A DNA stretch of 64,000 nt from Amycolatopsis mongoliensis (GTDB taxonomy: Bacteria; Actinomycetota; Actinomycetes; Mycobacteriales; Pseudonocardiaceae). The first letter of the stretch is position 1; each line of letters opens with the position of its first letter. The stretch is from assembly GCF_030285665.1 (NCBI RefSeq), contig NZ_CP127295.1:6820001-6884000 (forward strand), written 5' to 3'. Position numbers and translations under genes: made by a program. The notes under the pieces were generated by a model, which saw nothing but the letters and a program-made list of their open reading frames with translations, made no database searches and was not told the origin of the DNA. Below are positions 41,349-49,136 of this stretch, piece by piece.

Positions 41349-42415
41349 GCACGGCGTGCGGGCCGGACGCCGAGGCCCTCACCAAGGGGCTCGGCTTCGA
41401 CTGCCACGACGTCGCCCCGGTGGTCTCCGTCCGCTTCCCCTGGGCCCTCGCCCACTGGACGATGCCGCCGCTCGAACTGCTCGTCGTCGGCGGCGCCGTC
41501 TTCGCTCTGGTGCACGCACTCCCCCGGTACCGCGCGGGCGATCCGGTGAACCTGGCGCTCTGGTGGGCATCGCTGGTCTACCTCTTCGTCACCGAGCCGC
41601 CGTTGTACTTCCCCGAGTGGTTCGGCCTCGACCGGCTGTACGGCTTCATCTTCGCCCACAACCGGTTCACCGTGCAGTTCATGGCGGATCGGCTGCCGCT
41701 CTACATCGTGGCGTTCTACCCGGCGATCAGCCAGCTCGCCTACGAGCTCGTGCGGTCGCTCGGCGTCTTCCGGAGCCGGGGCCCGCTCGCCGGTTCGGTG
41801 GCCGTCGCCTTCGTCTGCCAGGTGTTCTACGAGGTCTTCGACCACCTCGGCCCGCAGCTGAAGTGGTGGGCCTGGAACCCGGGCAACCGGATCGTCAACC
41901 ACCCGGCGCTGGCGTCGGTGCCGATGACCAGCATGCTGCTGTTCGCGTCCGTCTCGTTCGGTGCCCTGACCTACCTGGTGGTGCGGCTGGCCGGCGGTCC
42001 GCGCCGCGGGTGGCCGCTGGTGCTGCGGACCGTGGTGGCCGGCGTGCTCACCCCGCCGACGATGGCGATCGCCGGCATCCCGTCGAGCCTCTTCGACGGG
42101 AACACCGTGGCACAGGCCTGGGTTCTCGGCGTCGAGCTGGCGCTGGTGTGGCTGGCCGGTGCCTGGATCATCGTCACGAGCCGGTCGGAGCGCCCGCCCC
42201 GGTCCGCCTTCGCGCGGATCTATCCGGCCGTCTACCTCGGGGCGCTGGCGGTGTTCTGGATCGGGGCCCTCCCGGCGTACCTCGGCGCGGACGACGGCGT
42301 CACCGGGGACGGCACCCCGATCGGGAGCGGGCCCTACGCGCTCGCCTGCTTCGTCGCGGCCGGTCTGGTGCTCGGGGCGCTGTACCGGAAGGCGCGGGCC
42401 CCTGCCCCCGGCTGA
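41345..42415 (+). CDS. Polytopic membrane protein of unknown function
   Basis: The 356-residue protein has about nine hydrophobic segments. Conserved-looking polar spots include YLFVTEPPLYFPEWFGL, FAHNRFTVQFM, YEVFDHLGPQLKWWAWNPG and GIPSSLFDG. Its start overlaps the flavoprotein stop (ATGA), so the two are co-translated. It may bind the flavoprotein's membrane substrate or act as a partner oxygenase. It lacks the His-box set of fatty-acid desaturases. I do not recognise a family. Confidence 0.75.
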   Translation: MSTACGPDAEALTKGLGFDCHDVAPVVSVRFPWALAHWTMPPLELLVVGGAVFALVHALPRYRAGDPVNLALWWASLVYLFVTEPPLYFPEWFGLDRLYGFIFAHNRFTVQFMADRLPLYIVAFYPAISQLAYELVRSLGVFRSRGPLAGSVAVAFVCQVFYEVFDHLGPQLKWWAWNPGNRIVNHPALASVPMTSMLLFASVSFGALTYLVVRLAGGPRRGWPLVLRTVVAGVLTPPTMAIAGIPSSLFDGNTVAQAWVLGVELALVWLAGAWIIVTSRSERPPRSAFARIYPAVYLGALAVFWIGALPAYLGADDGVTGDGTPIGSGPYALACFVAAGLVLGALYRKARAPAPG

Positions 42416-42443
42416 GGCCGTCGGGTCGGGGAGGATGGGGCGC

Positions 42444-43043
42444 ATGGGGCACCACGGATGGCGGGGCAACCCACCCGGCACGGAAGACGAGGCGCGCCGC
42501 CGGATCGTCGAGGCGGCGACGGCGTGCCTCGACCGGGCCGGGCTCGCCAAGACCAGCCTGTCCGACGTCGCCGCCGAGGCCGGGGTGACGCGGCAGACCG
42601 TCTACCGCTACTTCCCGGGCCTGAACGACATCCTGCGCGCGGTCGCCCTGGCCGGCGTCGAGGAGTTCGCCGGGCGGATGGAACGCCACCTGGCCTCGTT
42701 CGGCAGCGCCACCGAGGTCGCCGTGGAGTCCGTGGTGTTCGCGGTCCGGACGGTGCCCGGCGAGCCGCACCTGGGGCTGCTCCTGCAGGCGGGCGAAGCC
42801 GACTTCTTCACGGTGGGCGTCAGTTCGCCGTTGGCTTTCTCCTACGGCGCCCGGATCCTGCGCAACGTGCCGGCCGACTGGTCCGCCGCCGGCGTCACCA
42901 CCGACGACGACTTCCAGGGTCTGGCCGAGATCCTGATGCGGCTCTTCCTGTCCTTCCTGCAGTACCCCTCGACACCGGCCCTCACCGACGACGGGATCCG
43001 CGTGCTCGTCCGCCGCTGGATCGGACCCGCGCTGCGCGGCTGA
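42444..43043 (+). CDS. TetR/AcrR family transcriptional regulator
   Basis: The 199-residue protein starts at ATG 42444, ten bases after GGAGG. EARRRIVEAATACLDRAGLA through VAAEAGVTRQTVYRYFPGLNDIL is a standard TetR DNA-binding domain, and the C-terminal domain is helical with LMRLFLSFLQYPS. It is the third gene downstream of the flavoprotein/membrane pair with a short gap, so it probably autoregulates that operon. Confidence 0.9.
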   Translation: MGHHGWRGNPPGTEDEARRRIVEAATACLDRAGLAKTSLSDVAAEAGVTRQTVYRYFPGLNDILRAVALAGVEEFAGRMERHLASFGSATEVAVESVVFAVRTVPGEPHLGLLLQAGEADFFTVGVSSPLAFSYGARILRNVPADWSAAGVTTDDDFQGLAEILMRLFLSFLQYPSTPALTDDGIRVLVRRWIGPALRG

Positions 43044-43058
43044 CCGGCCCGGCCCGGT

Positions 43059-43478
43059 TCACTTGCGCACCGAGGTCGTGTCGCTGGTGAGCGGCGATCC
43101 GTCCGGGGCGGTGGGGACGACCGGCGGGACGACCACGCCGTGCCCGTCGACCAGGACCGAGTGCGGCTCGCCGGCTGCGAAGGCGTGCCGCTCGCCCCAC
43201 TGCCGAAGCGTGACGATCACGGCGAAGAGGTCCTTGCCCGCCGCGGTGAGCACGTACTGGCGTCGTTTGCCCGACGGCGCCTCGACCTGGGCGATCAGGC
43301 CGTGGGCGGTGAGCTTGCGGAGCCGGTCGGCGAGGATGTTGCGGGCGATGCCCGTGCGCTGCTGGAAGTCGGTGAACGAACGGGCGCCGTCCATCGCGTC
43401 CCGGACGATCAGCAGGCTCCAGCGATCGCCGATCACGTCCACCGCCCGCGCGACCGGGCAGGTCGGGTCCGTCCACAT
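43059..43478 (-). CDS. HxlR family transcriptional regulator
   Basis: The 139-residue protein starts at ATG 43478 with GGGAGA upstream. CPVARAVDVIGDRWSLLIVR (Cys sensor near the N-terminus) and FTDFQQRTGIARNILADRLRKL, then GKRRQYVLTAAGKDLF, define the HxlR winged helix. The lone Cys is the redox or electrophile sensor in several members. It is divergent from an MFS exporter gene, the usual arrangement for aldehyde/drug response. Confidence 0.92.
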   Translation of the reverse strand: MWTDPTCPVARAVDVIGDRWSLLIVRDAMDGARSFTDFQQRTGIARNILADRLRKLTAHGLIAQVEAPSGKRRQYVLTAAGKDLFAVIVTLRQWGERHAFAAGEPHSVLVDGHGVVVPPVVPTAPDGSPLTSDTTSVRK

Positions 43479-43530
43479 CACGTCTCCCATGAGTTGCTGA
43501 ATGAAACCATTCTGACCTACCCTCCGAAGA

Positions 43531-43545
43531 GTTGCAAAACGCAAC
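43531..43545. promoter_or_regulatory. Candidate HxlR operator
   Basis: GTTGC-AAAAC-GCAAC is an inverted repeat in the short divergent region, directly upstream of the MFS ribosome site. Confidence 0.45.
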
Positions 43546-43557
43546 CAATCGGGAGGT

Positions 43558-44703
43558 GTGGTGGGACGCGGGACGAAGCTGCTGCTGGCGGTGGTGTGCG
43601 GGGTCGCGGTCGCCGGCGTCTACGCCGGGCAGCCGGTGCTGGGCCCGATGGGCGACGAGCTGGGCGTTCCCCGCGACTCCGTCGGCTGGTTCGTGGCGGT
43701 GGGACAGCTCGGCTACCTCGCCGGCCTGGTGCTGCTGGTGCCCCTGGGCGACCGCCTCGACCGCCGGCGCCTGATCGCCGGGCACCTGGGCCTGGTGGCG
43801 GCGGGCCTGGCGCTCACCGCGGCCGCACCGGCCGCCTGGGCGGCGTTCGCCGGCCTCGCCGTCGCGGGGGTGTTCGCGGTGGTGGTGCAGACGACGGTCG
43901 CCTACACGGCCTCGCTCTCGCCGCCGGCCGAGCGAGGACGCAACCTCGGTGTCGTGACGTCCGGCGTGGTGATGGGCATCCTCGGCGCCCGGGTCGTCAC
44001 CGGGACCTTGGCGGACCTGGGGGGCTGGCGCGGCAGCTACTTCGCCCTGTCCGGGGCGGCCGCTGTCCTTTGCGTGCTCTGTCTCGGTGTGCTGCCGGCG
44101 GACAGCCGGACGGGCACCGAGCCCTACGGCCGGATCATCCGGTCCTTCTTCGGGTTGTTCGCCCGGCCGCTGTTCCTCGGCCGGGGCCTGATCGCGTTCT
44201 TCCTGTTCGCGTCGTTCGGCACGCTCTGGAGCGGCCTGGCGCTCCCGTTGGCCGGCGAGCCGTGGCACCTGAGCGAAACGCAGATCGGCCTGTTCGGCCT
44301 CGCCGGCCTCGCGGGGGCCGGGGGAGCGGCCCGGTCCGGCCGCTGGGGCGACGCCGGCCACGCGGGCCGGGTCACGGGCATCGCCTTCGTCCTCCTGCTC
44401 GGCTCGTGGCTCGCGATCGGCACGCTGGGCTGGTCCCTGGTCGTGCCGATCCTCGGCGTGCTGGTGCTGGACTTCGCGGTGCAGGTCGTGCACGTGGGCA
44501 ACCAGCACGTCCTGACGACCGCCTTCGCCGGCCGCACCAGCACCGCTATCGGCGCGTACATGGTGTTCTATTCGCTCGGCTCGGCGTTCGGGGCCACGGC
44601 GACGACGGCTTTGTTCGCGACGGCAGGCTGGGTGGGCTCGACCGGTTTGGGCGCCGGGCTGGCGTGCGCCGCCCTCATCACGTGGCTCACGGCGCGAGGG
44701 TGA
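43558..44703 (+). CDS. MFS transporter (drug/aromatic efflux type)
   Basis: The 381-residue protein has twelve predicted hydrophobic segments and the MFS motif A variant LVPLGDRLDRRRLIAGHLG between segments 2 and 3. GRNLGVVTSGVVMGILGARV matches the DHA1 antiporter motif. GTG 43558 has GGGAGG upstream. It is regulated, by position, by the divergent HxlR protein, and is likely a proton-driven efflux pump for toxic small molecules. Confidence 0.9.
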   Translation: MVGRGTKLLLAVVCGVAVAGVYAGQPVLGPMGDELGVPRDSVGWFVAVGQLGYLAGLVLLVPLGDRLDRRRLIAGHLGLVAAGLALTAAAPAAWAAFAGLAVAGVFAVVVQTTVAYTASLSPPAERGRNLGVVTSGVVMGILGARVVTGTLADLGGWRGSYFALSGAAAVLCVLCLGVLPADSRTGTEPYGRIIRSFFGLFARPLFLGRGLIAFFLFASFGTLWSGLALPLAGEPWHLSETQIGLFGLAGLAGAGGAARSGRWGDAGHAGRVTGIAFVLLLGSWLAIGTLGWSLVVPILGVLVLDFAVQVVHVGNQHVLTTAFAGRTSTAIGAYMVFYSLGSAFGATATTALFATAGWVGSTGLGAGLACAALITWLTARG

Positions 44704-44785
44704 AGCCCGCCGGGGACGATCCCGGCTGTTCACTTGCAGGAAACACCACCCGGACCTCCCGATCGCCCGGCACGCCGCAGTACGC

Positions 44786-44970
44786 TGGGGAAGGTGAGCC
44801 CGGGAAGCCGGCCAAGTCAAGATCCGGAGCCTCAGGCAAATAGGTGTCTCACTCTTTCGAGTGAGGCGGAGGGCCAGGTTGGCAGCCTGAGGTGAGAGAA
44901 CACCCCTCCGCGGGACCCCGGGAACCGGGCGGCGGTGGGACACTTTTCCCGGCAGCCGCCGCCCTTTGCG
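44786..44970 (+). ncRNA. Structured 5' leader, riboswitch-like, ending in a terminator-like hairpin
   Basis: An 8-bp stem CCTCAGGC (44830-44837) / GCCTGAGG (44885-44892) encloses a strong tetraloop hairpin CTCACTC-TTTC-GAGTGAG (44848-44865). GGTGT (44843-44847) can pair with ACACC (44900-44904) to form a pseudoknot. Upstream are GGGGAAGGTGAGCCCGGGAA and two CCGG runs. A 9-bp GC hairpin GGGCGGCGG / CCGCCGCCC (44927-44964) with TTT after it follows, like an expression-platform terminator. The next gene is the DUF1775 gene at 45149. The class is not recognised; it does not match cobalamin, ydaO, M-box or SAM consensus. Confidence 0.5.
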
Positions 44971-45148
44971 CGCGGCGCCTGATGATCACCGGCGGCTTCC
45001 GGCCCCGGGGAGTTTCCGGTAATGGACTGTCAACAACGGCGTGATCCACCCGTCACGCCACGCCGCACCATTGGCCGGACCGCGGTCGCTTTCCGCGGCG
45101 ATATCGGGAATGTCCCGATCGCAATGTGGAACCCTGGAGGGGACGAGT

Positions 45149-45877
45149 ATGCGTGCACCTTCGCTGCGTGCCGGAGGGCGGAAACCCTTCCGCGCACCGC
45201 GCTTCACCGTGGCCGCCTTCGCCGGGATCGCGGTCGCGCTGGCCTGCCCGGCGCCCGCGGCCGCGCACGTGGCGGCCACTCCGGACACCGTCGCCGCCGG
45301 GGAGCCGGCCACGATTTCCTTCCGGGCGCCCGACGAACGCGACGACGCGACGACGGTGCGGCTCGAGGTGCTGTTCCCGGACCAGCCGGCCATCAGCGGG
45401 GTGACCCCGGAAAACCTGCCCGGCTGGAAGATCAGCGTGCACGACCGGATGACCGCCGAGCCCGCCGGGGGCAGCGACGAGATGGCGGGGAAGCCGGTGG
45501 CCTCGATCGTGTGGGAAGGGGGGACCGTGCCCGTCGGCACCTTCCAGGAATTCCCGGTGCGGATCGGGAAACTGCCGGCTTCGGGCACGCTCGCCTTCCA
45601 GGCGCTGCAGACCTATTCGGACGGACAGGTCGTCCGCTGGGCCGACCCGGCCCGGCCCGGGCAGCCCGAGCCGGAGCACCCCGCACCGGTCGTCACCGTG
45701 ACCCCGGTGGCGGTGGACGAGGCGTCCGATCCGGACGTTCCCGCCCGTGCGCTGGGCGGTGCCGCGCTCGGCGTCGCGGTGCTGGCCGTGGGGGTGGCGT
45801 GGCTGCGCAAGCGGCCCGGCGGTGGCCGGGCCGAGGCCGCCGACGAGGCCGCCGAACGGGAAAAGGCCCGGCTTTAG
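45149..45877 (+). CDS. YcnI-like (DUF1775) exported membrane-anchored copper-type protein, His1 intact
   Basis: The 242-residue protein starts at ATG 45149 with GGAGGGG upstream. After the signal peptide the mature protein begins at or next to AHVAATPDTVAAGEPATISF; the N-terminal His (residue 40) is the copper ligand of YcnI proteins. A GWKISVHDR strand and TFQEFPVRIGKLP are typical, and a C-terminal transmembrane segment (about 208-226) ends in basic residues. It is probably a periplasm-like Cu(II) binding/relay protein on the outer face of the membrane. A paralogue at 53218 has lost this His. Confidence 0.87.
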   Translation: MRAPSLRAGGRKPFRAPRFTVAAFAGIAVALACPAPAAAHVAATPDTVAAGEPATISFRAPDERDDATTVRLEVLFPDQPAISGVTPENLPGWKISVHDRMTAEPAGGSDEMAGKPVASIVWEGGTVPVGTFQEFPVRIGKLPASGTLAFQALQTYSDGQVVRWADPARPGQPEPEHPAPVVTVTPVAVDEASDPDVPARALGGAALGVAVLAVGVAWLRKRPGGGRAEAADEAAEREKARL

Positions 45878-45896
45878 CCCGACGCGACCGGACGGG

Positions 45897-46631
45897 ATGG
45901 CGATGGTGGAGGTTCAGCGAGGTTTGGGCGCCGGCGGTGCCCGCAGCCTGTCCCCGGAGGCGTTGGAGCAGTTGCGGCGGCGGGCCGTGGCCGCGGTCGA
46001 ATCGGGGGTTTCGCAGACGCGGGTCGCGAGCACGTTCGGCGTGTCCAGGAAGGCCGTCGGCACCTGGGTGCGGGCCTACCGGTCCGGAGGCGAGCCGACA
46101 CTGCGGCCCCGCCCCCGGGGCCGCCGGGCCGGGGAACGCCTGGTGCTGTCTGCGGCCCAGCAGGGCCGGCTGGTCGAGATCCTGGCGGCCGGACCGCCGG
46201 ACGAAGCCGGCTTGCCGTGGCTGTTGTGGACGCGCAAAGCGGTCGCCGACCTGATCGCCCGCGAGTTCGGGGTCGTGCTGGCCGGAACGACGATCGACAA
46301 GTACCTGCTGCGGTGGGAACTGATCGGCCGCGCCGGCGCGGCGTCCCGGCGGGCCGGCTGCCCGCCGGGAACGGTGCTGGTGACCTGGACCCACCCGCGT
46401 TCGCCGGCGGGAACCGGCAGGCTGCACGCACTGGTCGCGGTGAGCGGCCGCGGCACGCTGCACTTCCTCGCCCGGGCCGAGCCGTTCACCGGGATCGCCG
46501 AGTTCCGGCACCGGCTGCGGATGCAGCTCGGCCGCGACGTCCGGATGGTGCCGCACGACTGGCCCGCGGCCCACCCCGCGCTGCTCGACGACCGGGGGGA
46601 ACCGGACCAGGAGTTCGTCCTGCCGGCCTGA
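45897..46631 (+). CDS. IS630-type transposase-derived winged-HTH protein (paralogue 1)
   Basis: Residues about 18-140 of the 244-residue protein are the paired HTH/winged domain of IS630-family transposases: RRAVAAVESGVSQTRVASTF, SRKAVGTWVRAYRSGG, WTRKAVADLIAREFGVVLAG. The C-terminal part follows the RNase H-like strand order only loosely (LHALVAVSGRGTLHFLARAE, VRMVPHDWPAAHP). The catalytic Asp/Asp/Glu triad is not recognisable, and no inverted repeats or second frame are present. It looks domesticated as a DNA-binding regulator. A strong terminator follows. Start could be six bases later. Confidence 0.7.
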   Translation: MAMVEVQRGLGAGGARSLSPEALEQLRRRAVAAVESGVSQTRVASTFGVSRKAVGTWVRAYRSGGEPTLRPRPRGRRAGERLVLSAAQQGRLVEILAAGPPDEAGLPWLLWTRKAVADLIAREFGVVLAGTTIDKYLLRWELIGRAGAASRRAGCPPGTVLVTWTHPRSPAGTGRLHALVAVSGRGTLHFLARAEPFTGIAEFRHRLRMQLGRDVRMVPHDWPAAHPALLDDRGEPDQEFVLPA

Positions 46632-46648
46632 ACCCGGGTTCTCCCGAG

Positions 46649-46684
46649 CCCGCCGATCCGGAATCCGGATCGGCGGGCCTTTTT
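46649..46684 (+). terminator. Intrinsic terminator after transposase-like paralogue 1
   Basis: A perfect 13-bp GC-rich stem (46649-46661 / 46665-46677, arms CCCGCCGATCCGG and CCGGATCGGCGGG) with a three-base loop is followed by CCTTTTT. It is the clearest Rho-independent terminator in the window. Confidence 0.9.
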
Positions 46685-47085
46685 CTGCGCCCGGACGTGT
46701 TGCCTGCGCGTAAACAGTCTCCCGGATCGCGGTCCGCGCCCGGTGAAATCCACGGGAAAAAAGTACCTTGCTTTCTTTGAAAAGGTTACACGCAACTCGA
46801 TCGCGACCTCGGGCGGCACTCGGTCCCGGTGTCCGGTATTTGCCCGCGGCGGTTCATGCGGCTGCCTCCGTCGCGGTCGCACAGAAGTGTCATAAGCCCT
46901 GGTCCGAGCGTTGATGCCGGTAGCGGCAACATTGCCGCAACGAACCTTCGCGTCCGATTTCACCCAGCTGGTCAAGAAAGCGGTAAAGCTGTCACGATGC
47001 CGTCGTCCGGTTTTCCCAGCCTGGCACATCCGGGCGGCGGATACCTGAGACCGGGCCAAGAGTTCCATTTTCGAGGAGGTGGCAA
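46685..47085. other. AT-richer intergenic region
   Basis: About 400 bases hold no gene. Composition is clearly less GC-rich than neighbours (runs such as GGGAAAAAAGTACCTTGC and TTTGAAAAGGTTACAC). It likely carries the promoter of the exported-protein gene and a long 5' leader. Similar AT-richer gaps precede 49137 and 50837. Confidence 0.5.
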
Positions 47086-47910
47086 GTGCGAACCGGATCA
47101 TTCCTCGCTGCCGGCACGCTGACCCTCACCCTGCTGGCCGGAACGCCCGCCTTCGCGGACGAGCCCACGGCGACGGCGGCGGGGTGCTCGGCCACGGTGA
47201 CCGGGGTGCCGGGGCAGCCGGTGGCGCTCACCCCCGCGTCGGTGACCGAACCGCTGACGTCCGCGCTTTCCGGCCTGGATCCGCTGGGCGTGCTGACGAG
47301 TGCGTTCCGCACGGTCTGGGCGACCACGGCGCCGATCCCGGTGGGGACCGTCCCGGTGGGACAGGCGGAGATACCGGGGGCCCGGATCGCCGACGCGGTG
47401 GTCGCGCGCCTCGGTGAGCTCCCCGTGCTCGCGCCGGTGCTGACGCCCCTGGTGTCCACAGTGCGCGGTTCGCTCGCCGCGCTGTGCGGCATCGTCGTGC
47501 GCGGGCAGGTGCCGGGTGCGCCGCCGGCCACCGCGCCGGCGCCGCCCGCGGATCCCGCGCCGCCCGCCGGAACCGGCGGCCTCGCGGCCGGCGGTACCCC
47601 GGTCGAGGGCCGGCAATGGACGATCGCGGCCGTCCCCGGCCCGGCTTCGAGCGGCGGCGCGGTGTTCGGCACCCCGATCCCGGGGCAGCTGCCCGGCGAT
47701 GGCTTCCCGGCGTCGGCCGGCTCCGGGGTGCCGCAGGCGGGCAGCGGGGCACCGGTGGTGCTCGACGCGCGGCGTGCGGCCGGGTCGGCGGATCCGCTGG
47801 CCGCGCCGCAGCGCGACGCCCTCTCCTGGCCGGTCATGGCGGCGATCCTGCTGCTGGCGGCCGTGGCCGCACAACTGGTGCGCCGATGGGGGCTCCGCGC
47901 CGGCCGCTGA
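47086..47910 (+). CDS. Exported protein with C-terminal membrane anchor, unknown function
   Basis: The 274-residue product starts at GTG 47086 with GAGGAGG upstream. It has a signal peptide (LAAGTLTLTLLAGTPAFADE), a small domain with two cysteines (AAGCSATV and LAALCGIV) that could form a disulfide, a Pro/Ala/Gly-rich stretch (about 145-180) and a final transmembrane segment (SWPVMAAILLLAAVAAQLV) with a basic tail. It lies between two transposase-like paralogues. I do not recognise a family. Confidence 0.65.
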   Translation: MRTGSFLAAGTLTLTLLAGTPAFADEPTATAAGCSATVTGVPGQPVALTPASVTEPLTSALSGLDPLGVLTSAFRTVWATTAPIPVGTVPVGQAEIPGARIADAVVARLGELPVLAPVLTPLVSTVRGSLAALCGIVVRGQVPGAPPATAPAPPADPAPPAGTGGLAAGGTPVEGRQWTIAAVPGPASSGGAVFGTPIPGQLPGDGFPASAGSGVPQAGSGAPVVLDARRAAGSADPLAAPQRDALSWPVMAAILLLAAVAAQLVRRWGLRAGR

Positions 47911-48043
47911 CCCGCTTCGCCCGTGACGCGCTCCGTTACCTGCTGATTACGAGTTTCCGCGCAGGAGGGACGAGCGGTGACATCCCGTTCACGAAAGGAA
48001 ATTTCCCACGAACAGCACAGGTGTCACCATTCGGGACTTGAAC

Positions 48044-48877
48044 GTGACCGGTCATGATGCGCGCAGCCTCTCCGCCGATGCTCTCGAAGCCCTCCGCCGC
48101 CGGGCGGTCGCCGCCGTCGAAGCGGGAGTGACGAGGGCGGAGGTCGCGCGCCTGTTCGGTGTCTCCCGGAAGACCGTCGGTGCGTGGGTCGCGGCTTACC
48201 AGCGCAAGGGCGACGAGGCGTTCCGGCCGCGGCGCCGGGGACGGCGCCCCGGTGAGCAGTTCGCGCTGTCCGCCGCGCAGCAGGCGTGGGTCGTGCGGAC
48301 GATCGTGGACGGGCCGCCCGAGGACTGCGGGCTGCCGCAGCGCCTCTGGACCCGGCAGGCGATCGCGGAACTGGTCCGCCGGGAGTTCGGCATCCTGATC
48401 AGCTCGCCGACGGTGTCCCAGTACCTGGCCCGCTGGGGGCTGGTCGAGGAACGCCGGCTGGTGGAGATGCGGCGCAGCCGGGTGCTGTCGGCCCGCCCGC
48501 GAGAACCGCGTTCCGGCAACGAGTGGATCGCCGACGCCGAGGTCCTCTGGCTGGCCTGGACGCGGCCGCACGCGCCGGCCGATCCGCGGGGCGGACCGGT
48601 CGCCGGCCGGCACAACCTGCTGACGGGGTTCCGTGACCACTACGGCGACGTCAACCTGCTGCTCGCCCTGTCCCATCGCGGGATGGTGTTCTTCCGAGCG
48701 CAACGAGGGCCCTTCGACTCCCGGCAGACGGACGAGTTCCTGACGCGGCTGACCGACCAGTTCGGCCGGGGGCTCAACGTCGTCGTCCGCGAGTGGCCCG
48801 TCCAGCACGACGACATCCTGCGGGCGTGGCCGGAACCCCGGCCCGGCCGGCTGTCGGTGCGCTTCGCGCTCGACTGA
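48044..48877 (+). CDS. IS630-type transposase-derived winged-HTH protein (paralogue 2)
   Basis: This protein (about 277 residues) is paralogous to 45897-46631 with the same N-terminal plan (RRAVAAVEAGVTRAEVARLF, SRKTVGAWVAAYQRKGDEAF, WTRQAIAELVRREFGILISS). The C-terminal half keeps more of the RNase H-like fold: WIADAEVLWLAW, VNLLLALSHRGMVFFRAQRG and VVVREWPVQHDDI, which aligns with the IS630 VDNAxxH segment but without its Asp. The final Glu region is missing. It is probably a non-catalytic DNA-binding protein. The start (GTG 48044 or TTG 48038) lacks a ribosome site. Confidence 0.68.
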   Translation: MTGHDARSLSADALEALRRRAVAAVEAGVTRAEVARLFGVSRKTVGAWVAAYQRKGDEAFRPRRRGRRPGEQFALSAAQQAWVVRTIVDGPPEDCGLPQRLWTRQAIAELVRREFGILISSPTVSQYLARWGLVEERRLVEMRRSRVLSARPREPRSGNEWIADAEVLWLAWTRPHAPADPRGGPVAGRHNLLTGFRDHYGDVNLLLALSHRGMVFFRAQRGPFDSRQTDEFLTRLTDQFGRGLNVVVREWPVQHDDILRAWPEPRPGRLSVRFALD

Positions 48878-49136
48878 CCGGCTTCGAGAGTGAAACCCGG
48901 CATCGCCGCACCGCGGTGGGAGGAGCATTTTGCCGAACCGACGACTTTCCCTTCTTGCGGCGCCGCCGCAACCGAGTAGTATTTGGCCACAGCCCGAATC
49001 CGGGCCGCGGAAAAGTTCACCGCTGTCGCCGCGCGTCGTGAAATCCGCGATACAAGGAGTTCATTTCCCAGCCATGCCGCTGTTTCCGGCGGTGGTTTGA
49101 CTTGTTTCCGAACCGACGCGGAAAACTGGGAGAGCC
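48878..49136. other. AT-richer intergenic region before the reductase gene
   Basis: No gene is seen. GAGTAGTATTTGG (from 48973) could hold a -10 element. The final bases GGGAGAG provide the ribosome site of the reductase. Confidence 0.4.

Noticed and set aside
44786..44970. Cobalamin, SAM, M-box, ydaO or SRP RNA identity for the structured leader
   Set aside because: Short resemblances (GGGAAGCCGG, GAGGCGGAGGG, GGTGAGCC) exist but the diagnostic boxes of each class are missing.
45897..48877. A composite transposon bounded by two IS630 copies
   Set aside because: The copies are strongly diverged, lack catalytic residues and have no visible terminal repeats or TA duplications.
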